This document shows positions 33,108 through 38,400 of a DNA stretch of 38,400 bases, one piece after another. The DNA comes from an uncultured Pelagibacteraceae bacterium (GTDB lineage: Bacteria; Pseudomonadota; Alphaproteobacteria; Pelagibacterales; Pelagibacteraceae): contig CACIWE010000007.1 of the NCBI GenBank assembly GCA_902590285.1, positions 1 through 38,400 of the forward strand, read 5' to 3'. Below the pieces are notes generated by a model. The model did not search any database. It saw only the letters and a list, made by a program, of their open reading frames with translations, and was not told where the DNA came from. The translations under genes and the position numbers were made by a program. Positions within the stretch are counted from its first letter, which is position 1. Each line of letters opens with the position of its first letter.

Positions 33108-33984
33108 TCCTTACGCTCCTTATTTACTTTTGTTAATTCAGCCAATTTTTATGGCTACAAATACTATTGTTGCGAGAGGAGGTGTGGAGTTCGTGCCTCC
33201 TATTTCTCTAGCGTTTTGGCGATGGTTTACAGTATTCATCATATTATTTCCTTTTTTTTTTAATGAAATTTTAAAACATAAAAAAGAACTTAATAAAGAA
33301 TTTTTTAAGCTGTTTTTCTTAGGTTCAATGGGATGTGGTATATGTGGAGCTTTCCCAAATCTTGCAGGTATGACAACAACAATGGCTAATATTGGTATAA
33401 TATATACATCTTCACCAGTCATAATAATTTTTTTATCAATTCTATTCTTTAAAGAAAAAATTAATTTTTTAAGGATATTAGGCTTATTAATTTGTATTAC
33501 AGGCGTTTTTACGATTATATCTAAAGGCAACTTAGATTTTTTGATTAATCTTAATTTTACAACAGGCGATCTATGGGTTTTGGGAGCAGCTTTAGGCTGG
33601 GCTCTTTACTCAATTTATTTATTAAATTGGAAATCAAAATTTAGTTTGATGGCCCGATTTACTTTAATCGCCATGTTTGGATTTATATCACTTTTCCCAT
33701 TTTTTATTTTAGAAAATATTTACTTCGCTAAGACAAATTATAATCAGACATTTTTGTTCTGGATTGTATTTGCAGCTATTTCTCCTAGCATTATAGCTTT
33801 TTCCTTGTATACACGGTTACAAAAATATTTAGGCGCTTCCTTTGCCGGGTTTACTTTATATTTATTCGCAGTCTACGGATCTATCTTTGGAATAATAATT
33901 TTTGAAGAACCCCTTCTCAGTTTTCATTATTTAGGTGGCTTACTGGTCTTTACTGGAGTTTACTTCGCTAGGAAAAAAGTATGA
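33082..33984 (+). CDS. DMT superfamily permease (EamA domains)
   Basis: A 300-residue inner-membrane protein with ten predicted helices arranged as two EamA repeats. The first begins LLLIQPIFMATNTIVARGG and includes the SPVIIIFLSILFFKEKINFLRILGLLIC helix-loop; the second ends with FGIIIFEEPLLSFHYLGGLLVF. Paired EE/KE motifs before the last helix of each repeat are typical. The substrate is unknown: drug/metabolite transporters of this type export or import amino acids and other metabolites. It overlaps the alpha/beta hydrolase gene by four bases (ATGA). Confidence 0.9.
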   Translation: MKPSLTKNNPYAPYLLLLIQPIFMATNTIVARGGVEFVPPISLAFWRWFTVFIILFPFFFNEILKHKKELNKEFFKLFFLGSMGCGICGAFPNLAGMTTTMANIGIIYTSSPVIIIFLSILFFKEKINFLRILGLLICITGVFTIISKGNLDFLINLNFTTGDLWVLGAALGWALYSIYLLNWKSKFSLMARFTLIAMFGFISLFPFFILENIYFAKTNYNQTFLFWIVFAAISPSIIAFSLYTRLQKYLGASFAGFTLYLFAVYGSIFGIIIFEEPLLSFHYLGGLLVFTGVYFARKKV

Positions 33985-34784
33985 AGTATCTTTATTTAAC
34001 TTTATCATCAATTATATTAGCCTACATTATAATTGTACTTTTCACTTATCTATACCAAAGAAAATTACTTTATCACCCAAGTGAAAATAACTACACGGGA
34101 GATGAAATCCAATTTGATTATAAAGAAGTTTTTATTGGAGTTGATAAAGATATAAAACTTAAATCATGGTTTTTGGAAAAAGACTTAAAAAAAAATAAAA
34201 CTATTTTATACTTTCATGGTAATGCAGGTGATTTAACTAATAGGGTTCATAAGCTTAATGAACTAAATAAGCTAGATGTAAATATTCTTATTATTTCATG
34301 GAGAGGATTTAGTGGTAATCCAGGCAAGCCTACAGAAAAAAATTTATACAATGATGCTAGAAAGTCAGTCGAATGGCTTAACAAGACTGGCGTTATAAAT
34401 AAAAACATAATTCTATATGGTGAGTCACTAGGCACAGGCGTAGCTACAGAATTGGGTCAGAATAATTCTTTTGCAGGAATTGTTTTAGAGTCACCTTTTA
34501 CATCGATTGCTGATGCGGCAAAAATTTATTATCCTTATTTGCCAATCGATTTATTAATTAAAGACAGATACGACTCTTTAAAAAAAATCAAAAATATAAA
34601 TGTTCCTATCTTAGTGATGCACGGGAAGAAAGATAATGTTGTCCCCTTTAAAATGGGGGTAAAATTATTTGACAATGCCAATCAACCTAAGTTTAGCTAT
34701 TTTTCTGATACCGATGATCATATGATGGAGTTCAATGATCAACTTATAAATTCTTTAAAACAGTTTTTAGGTTTCAATACCTAA
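33981..34784 (+). CDS. Membrane-anchored alpha/beta hydrolase (ABHD13/BEM46-like)
   Basis: A 267-residue serine hydrolase with an N-terminal membrane anchor (about 5-24). The oxyanion motif LYFHGNAGD (76-84), WRGFSGNPGKP, the nucleophile elbow YGESLGTG with S149, D218 (HGKKDNVVPF) and H247 (DDHMME) form a complete triad. The layout matches the BEM46/ABHD13 group of uncharacterised hydrolases. Last gene of the plus-strand run; its 3' end overlaps ftsY tail-to-tail by 18 bases. Confidence 0.9.
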   Translation: MKYLYLTLSSIILAYIIIVLFTYLYQRKLLYHPSENNYTGDEIQFDYKEVFIGVDKDIKLKSWFLEKDLKKNKTILYFHGNAGDLTNRVHKLNELNKLDVNILIISWRGFSGNPGKPTEKNLYNDARKSVEWLNKTGVINKNIILYGESLGTGVATELGQNNSFAGIVLESPFTSIADAAKIYYPYLPIDLLIKDRYDSLKKIKNINVPILVMHGKKDNVVPFKMGVKLFDNANQPKFSYFSDTDDHMMEFNDQLINSLKQFLGFNT

Positions 34785-35687
34785 CAGGGCTTTTGAATAA
34801 TATTCAGCATTAAAGGGTTGTAAGTCATCTTCTTTTTCTCCCATCCCTACTGCAACTATGGGTAAATTATATTTTTTACAAATAGCTAAAACCACACCAC
34901 CTTTTGCTGTGCTATCAAGTTTAGTAATAATTAAACCAGTCAAATCATGTATTTTACTAAATTCTTCAACTTGATTAAGTGCATTTTGTCCTGTAGTCGC
35001 ATCTAATACAAGAATTATTTCGTTAGGATATGAAGGGTCAATTTTTTTAAGTACACCAATAATTTTTTTGTACTCCTCCATTAAATTCTTTTTGTTTTGA
35101 AGTCTTCCTGCTGTATCAATCAAAGCTACATCAATTTCATTTTTTTTTGCAAATTCAGCAGTCTTAAAAGCCACAGAGGCTGGATCACTATTGATTTCGG
35201 ATTTAATAATATCAACTTTGACTTTCGCGGCCCAAACTTGCAATTGATCTATGGCAGCTGCTCTAAAAGTATCCGCTGCTCCAAAAACAACAGATCTATT
35301 ATTGTCTTTAAAATACTTCCCAAGTTTTCCGATACTAGTTGTTTTTCCAACCCCGTTTACTCCGGATACAACTATCACAGCAGACTTTGCATTTCCCATC
35401 AGGCTAAGATCTTTTTCGTACTTTTGAAGATTAATTGCTAATTTATCCGCTATTAGTTTTAAAATTTCTTTATGATCGTCTAATTTTTTATCAACTTTAA
35501 AATTCTCAAAATCTTTTCTTAGCTCTTTTGCAACTTCTATCCCTGCGTCAGATGTTATAATTAATTCTTCAAATTCTGTAAGGACATTTTCATCAATTTT
35601 TTTTTTGGAAAATATATTTTTAAAGCCAGTAGAGAGCCCATCTGAACTTTTACCTAATCCTATCTTAAATTTATCAAATAAACCCAT
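34767..35687 (-). CDS. ftsY: Signal recognition particle receptor FtsY
   Basis: GTPase that receives ribosome-SRP complexes at the inner membrane. The 306-residue protein has only the NG domain: a short N-terminal helix region MGLFDKFKIGLGKSSDGLSTG (split near residue 20), the N domain four-helix bundle, the G1 loop GVNGVGKTTSIGKLG (109-123), DTFRAAAIDQL, DTAGRLQNK and TKLDSTAKGG. The acidic A domain of E. coli FtsY (497 residues) is absent, as in most alphaproteobacteria. It begins directly after dapF stops and is probably cotranscribed with it. Confidence 0.97.
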   Translation of the reverse strand: MGLFDKFKIGLGKSSDGLSTGFKNIFSKKKIDENVLTEFEELIITSDAGIEVAKELRKDFENFKVDKKLDDHKEILKLIADKLAINLQKYEKDLSLMGNAKSAVIVVSGVNGVGKTTSIGKLGKYFKDNNRSVVFGAADTFRAAAIDQLQVWAAKVKVDIIKSEINSDPASVAFKTAEFAKKNEIDVALIDTAGRLQNKKNLMEEYKKIIGVLKKIDPSYPNEIILVLDATTGQNALNQVEEFSKIHDLTGLIITKLDSTAKGGVVLAICKKYNLPIVAVGMGEKEDDLQPFNAEYYSKALLGIET

Positions 35688-36518
35688 TTAGATTTCAAGG
35701 CTAGTATGTTTTATTTCTGAAACTGGACCTCTCATAAATATATTAAGATCTGAATCAATTTTAATATTTAAACTTCCCTCTTCAAATTTAATATTGATAT
35801 CATTTTTTGTTAACTTCTTGATAAATGCTGCAACAGCGGTAGCACAAGCAGCTGTTCCACACGCCTTTGTTAATCCTGCACCTCGTTCCCAAACATTGAC
35901 TGTAATATTATTTTCATCATCTATTTGAGCAAAAGTAACATTGGTTCTCTCAGGAAATAACTCATGAGTCTCTATTTTTGGTCCTAATATTTTCAGATCA
36001 TATTCAAAACAATCTTTAACAAAAAAAACTATATGAGGGTTCCCCACGTTGAGGCTAAATCCATCGGCGAATTTTTTACCATCAACATCTAGAGCTATAT
36101 TTTTGTGATCTGACTTTTCTTTTAATGGAATTTTATTCCACTCAAATACAGGTTTCCCCATTTCCAGTTGAACATCGGACTCCCCAATAATTTTTGCATT
36201 AAGCAATCTATTATTTGTTTTTAATTTTATTTCTTTATTGTTTAAATCTTTGCTTAACAAGTAAGCTACACATCTACTTCCATTTCCACACGCACTCACT
36301 TCGCCTCCATCTGAATTAAAAATGGTTATTGGAAAAGTATTATTAATTTCTTTTTCAATAAATATAATTTGATCAAATTCAATATTACGATGAAAAGACT
36401 TAAGATTTCCCAAATGAATTATTTTTTCTTTAGGTATATCTATGGATTTTTCTCTTCTATCTATGATAATAAATCTATTACCTAAACCATCCATTCTAAA
36501 AGCATTAATCAAAGGCAT
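35688..36518 (-). CDS. dapF: Diaminopimelate epimerase
   Basis: Interconverts LL- and meso-diaminopimelate for lysine and peptidoglycan synthesis, without cofactor. Both catalytic cysteines are present: C77 in GGEVSACGNGSRC and C220 in KACGTAACATAVAAF. At 276 residues the protein is complete, and the N-terminal MDGLGNRFIIID block replaces the commoner GxGNDF by GLGNRF. It starts the dapF-ftsY pair and faces ffh over a 167-base spacer. Confidence 0.96.
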   Translation of the reverse strand: MPLINAFRMDGLGNRFIIIDRREKSIDIPKEKIIHLGNLKSFHRNIEFDQIIFIEKEINNTFPITIFNSDGGEVSACGNGSRCVAYLLSKDLNNKEIKLKTNNRLLNAKIIGESDVQLEMGKPVFEWNKIPLKEKSDHKNIALDVDGKKFADGFSLNVGNPHIVFFVKDCFEYDLKILGPKIETHELFPERTNVTFAQIDDENNITVNVWERGAGLTKACGTAACATAVAAFIKKLTKNDINIKFEEGSLNIKIDSDLNIFMRGPVSEIKHTSLEI

Positions 36519-36583
36519 ATATGTAGATTAGTATAATTATTCATTGACTTTTAAAACCCCAAATTGTAGTTTCCACAAACTTT

Positions 36584-36666
36584 CCGCAAATACTTAAGTT
36601 TTTGCGGTGCTCTTGAAAACAAGAGTGTCGACACTAGTCAGCGAAGGTTCGCCCACTAGTGCGATA
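36584..36666 (+). promoter_or_regulatory. Three-hairpin leader upstream of ffh
   Basis: Three consecutive stem-loops precede ffh. Hairpin 1: CCGCAAA (36584-36590) with TTTGCGG (36601-36607). Hairpin 2: CTCTTG (36610-36615) with CAAGAG (36620-36625) and an AAAA loop. Hairpin 3: CACTAGT (36632-36638) with ACTAGTG (36655-36661), continued inward by GCGA/TCGC and outward by TCG/CGA around a bulged A. None is followed by a T run, so they are not ordinary terminators. The last stem ends next to TAGGTG (36665-36670), the possible ribosome site of ffh. It does not carry the GGAA-loop core of SRP RNA. Confidence 0.6.
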
Positions 36667-36685
36667 GGTGTTGGACGTTATAAAA

Positions 36686-38038
36686 ATGTTTGAAAACTTA
36701 ACAAATAAATTAGAAAATATTTTTTCTAAATTAAAAAGTGCTCCTTCCTTAACGGAAGAACAAGTGGACTCTGGTCTTAAAGAAATACGATTAGCTTTAT
36801 TAGAAGCCGACGTAGCGTTGCCAGTTGTGAAAGATTTTATTAAAAATGTGAAACCAAAAGCTATTGGCCAGGAAATCATTAGATCAACCTCACCTGGTCA
36901 AATGATAGTAAAGATTGTTTACGATGAATTAGTAAACATACTTGGTTCAAAGAATGAGGAGATTAATTTAAAAGCAGTTCCACCAGTTTCTATATTATTA
37001 GTTGGTTTACAAGGGTCTGGAAAAACAACTTCAGCTGCCAAATTAGCTAAGTTAATTGAAAAAAATCATAAAAAAAAAGTTATGCTTGTTAGTTTAGATG
37101 TTTACAGACCTGCTGCACAAGAACAATTAAAATTGTTAGCAGAAAAAAATAATATACAAAATTTGCCGATTATTGAAAAACAACAGCCGATTGATATTAC
37201 TAATAGAGCGCTTAATGCTGCAAATCTAAGTGGTTCAGATGTTATAATTTTTGATACAGCTGGTCGAACACAAATAGATTTACCAATGATGTCTGAGATT
37301 AAACAAATTAAAGAGTTAACAAAACCAGCTGAAACTATTCTTGTCGCTGATTCTTTAACCGGCCAAATAGCTGTAAATGTTGCAAAAGAATTTGATACCG
37401 CAGTTAATCTTTCATCAATTATCTTAACAAGAGTTGATGGTGATGCGCGAGGTGGAGCCGCATTGAGCATGAAACACGTAACTGGCAAGCCTATTAAATA
37501 TATTGGAGTTGGAGAAAAAGTTTCTGACTTTGAAATGTTTCACCCTGACAGGCTGGCTAACAGAATTCTTGGTATGGGAGATGTGGTTACGCTTGTCGAG
37601 AAAGCAGCACAAGATTTAAGTGAAGAAAAAATTAAAGCAACTGAGGAAGAGCTTAAACAAGGTATTTTTACAATGGACTCTTACCTATCTCAATTGAGAC
37701 AAATGAAAAAAATGGGGGGCATGGAAGGAGTTATGTCCATGTTGCCCGGCGTAAATAAAATGAAAGCTAAAATGGATCAAGCTAATATAGATGAAAAAAT
37801 GCTTATTGAAAATGAAGCGATAATTTTATCTATGACTAAAAATGAAAAAAAAAATCCAAAAATCATAAGTGGTTCAAGAAGAAAAAGAATTTCCCAAGGC
37901 GCTGGAGTAGATGTTTCCAAAATAAATAAGTTACTCAAACAATTTAAAATGATGTCGGATATGATGAAAAAGATGTCACAAGGAAAAAAAATTCCATCTG
38001 GAATGATCCCGGATGAAATGCTCAACAAACTAAAATGA
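36686..38038 (+). CDS. ffh: Signal recognition particle protein Ffh
   Basis: The SRP54 homologue that binds signal sequences and SRP RNA. The start is taken as the ATG at 36686, since MFENLTNKLENIF aligns with the usual Ffh N-terminus; the longer frame from 36668 adds six non-homologous residues. The 450-residue product has the N domain, the G1 loop GLQGSGKTTSAAKLA (107-121), DVYRPAAQEQL, DTAGRTQID, TRVDGDARGGAAL and a methionine-rich M domain with LRQMKKMGGMEGVMSMLPG and the SGSRRKRISQGAG RNA-binding helix. Ten bases separate it from rpsP. Confidence 0.97.
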   Translation: MFENLTNKLENIFSKLKSAPSLTEEQVDSGLKEIRLALLEADVALPVVKDFIKNVKPKAIGQEIIRSTSPGQMIVKIVYDELVNILGSKNEEINLKAVPPVSILLVGLQGSGKTTSAAKLAKLIEKNHKKKVMLVSLDVYRPAAQEQLKLLAEKNNIQNLPIIEKQQPIDITNRALNAANLSGSDVIIFDTAGRTQIDLPMMSEIKQIKELTKPAETILVADSLTGQIAVNVAKEFDTAVNLSSIILTRVDGDARGGAALSMKHVTGKPIKYIGVGEKVSDFEMFHPDRLANRILGMGDVVTLVEKAAQDLSEEKIKATEEELKQGIFTMDSYLSQLRQMKKMGGMEGVMSMLPGVNKMKAKMDQANIDEKMLIENEAIILSMTKNEKKNPKIISGSRRKRISQGAGVDVSKINKLLKQFKMMSDMMKKMSQGKKIPSGMIPDEMLNKLK

Positions 38039-38048
38039 AAGGTAAAAC

Positions 38049-38400
38049 ATGTTAAGAATAAGACTATCGATGGGAGGAGTAAGGAAAAGACCTATATATA
38101 AAATAGTTATCGCTGATGGCAGATATCCGAGAGACGGTAAATTTATTGAAAAAATTGGTTCTTATAATCCATTACTTCCAAAAGAAAAAAAGGAAAGAAT
38201 AAAAATAGAAGCTGAGAGAGTAAAATATTGGATGAGTAAAGGTGCTCAACCAACTCTTAGAGTTTCTAGACTTTTAGGTGAACTCCAAATAATGCCAATG
38301 CCTAAGCCAGGAAATAATCCTCAAAAAGCTATTCCTAAAAAGGATAGAAAAAAAAGTGCTGAAGAAACTAAAGAAGCACCTAAAGCAGAAGGTAAAAAGG
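38049..38400 (+). CDS. rpsP: 30S ribosomal protein S16, 3' end cut by window edge
   Basis: An ATG at 38049, with AAAGG as ribosome site nine bases upstream, opens a frame that runs to the window end (117 codons seen). The first 80 residues are S16: LRIRLSMGGVRKRPIYKIV, ADGRYPRDGKFIEKIGSYNP and a late WMSKGAQPTLRVSRLL. Beyond that comes a Lys/Glu/Ala-rich tail, common in alphaproteobacterial S16, whose end is not in view. ffh followed by rpsP (and normally rimM, trmD, rplS) is a classic bacterial order. Confidence 0.95.
   Translation, partial: MLRIRLSMGGVRKRPIYKIVIADGRYPRDGKFIEKIGSYNPLLPKEKKERIKIEAERVKYWMSKGAQPTLRVSRLLGELQIMPMPKPGNNPQKAIPKKDRKKSAEETKEAPKAEGKK

Noticed and set aside
33138-33530. 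130-residue open frame on the minus strand
   Set aside because: It lies wholly inside the DMT permease gene, whose helices and EamA repeats are clear; low-complexity antisense frame.
35097-35441. 114-residue open frame on the plus strand
   Set aside because: Antisense to the ftsY G domain; Cys- and aromatic-rich composition typical of a spurious frame.
36641-36654. tRNA T-arm-like GGTTCG in the ffh leader
   Set aside because: No acceptor stem, D arm or anticodon arm can be formed around it.
36541-36685. SRP RNA (4.5S) gene directly upstream of ffh
   Set aside because: The region is strongly structured but consists of three short hairpins, not one long one, and lacks the conserved GGAA-loop core with its symmetric internal loop.
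36668-36685. Upstream start for ffh
   Set aside because: Adds six residues not found in the family; the ATG at 36686 gives the standard Ffh N-terminus.
37102-37488. 128-residue open frame on the minus strand
   Set aside because: It is antisense to the GTPase domain of ffh, including the G motifs, and resembles no protein family.

Overview
The window looks like a chromosome segment from a SAR11-type alphaproteobacterium (Pelagibacterales). The support is very low G+C (judged by eye), near-complete coding density, four tail-to-tail gene junctions with no spacer at all, many 1-4 base start/stop overlaps, and alphaproteobacterial gene neighbourhoods (dapF-ftsY, ffh-rpsP, ccmCDEFGH, DUF2794 beside yciB). 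Lineage is inferred from content and style, not from a search. No phage, insertion sequence, CRISPR array, tRNA or rRNA was seen.

Layout. 1-2511 (minus): a partial small membrane protein, then a two-subunit sodium:solute symporter operon (DUF4212 small subunit plus VC_2705-type large subunit) ending at a clear hairpin terminator. 2666-3295 (plus): a conserved protein of unknown function. 3292-6955 (minus): tsaD, an EVE-domain gene and acetyl-CoA synthetase acsA in one tight run; the AcsA starts with a 60-residue, 65 percent basic tail. 7013-10853 (plus): hemC, hemD, an MscS channel, a YggT protein and folD. 10840-14012 (minus): psiE-like, argG, an IalB-like secreted protein and an aldo/keto reductase. 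14091-15733: a Bax inhibitor-1 family protein facing DUF2794 and yciB. 15810-20415 (plus): hspQ, a structured spacer, then ccmC-D-E-F-G-H for cytochrome c maturation.

20465-34784 (plus) is the metabolic core: a PagL-like outer-membrane protein, an FMN 2-hydroxyacid oxidase, a PLP aminotransferase, glycolate oxidase subunits GlcD, GlcE and GlcF, a 2-hydroxyacid dehydrogenase of the glyoxylate reductase type, a complete TRAP transporter (P, Q, M) with an internal terminator after the binding protein, an amidase, an unlisted 59-residue membrane protein, a DMT permease and an alpha/beta hydrolase. Together these suggest uptake of small hydroxy- or keto-acids, their oxidation to glyoxylate or other 2-oxo acids, and transamination or back-reduction of the products. 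34767-36518 (minus): ftsY and dapF. 36686-38400 (plus): ffh and a partial rpsP. Both SRP GTPases therefore lie on either side of one divergent spacer, and the ffh side of that spacer folds into three consecutive hairpins.

The most interesting unexplained items are the histone-like tail on AcsA, an EF-hand-like calcium loop inside the symporter, the three-hairpin ffh leader, the hspQ-ccmC hairpin exposing a CCUCC anti-Shine-Dalgarno-like loop, and the small membrane protein at 32928-33107. No stretch over 300 bases lacks a gene.
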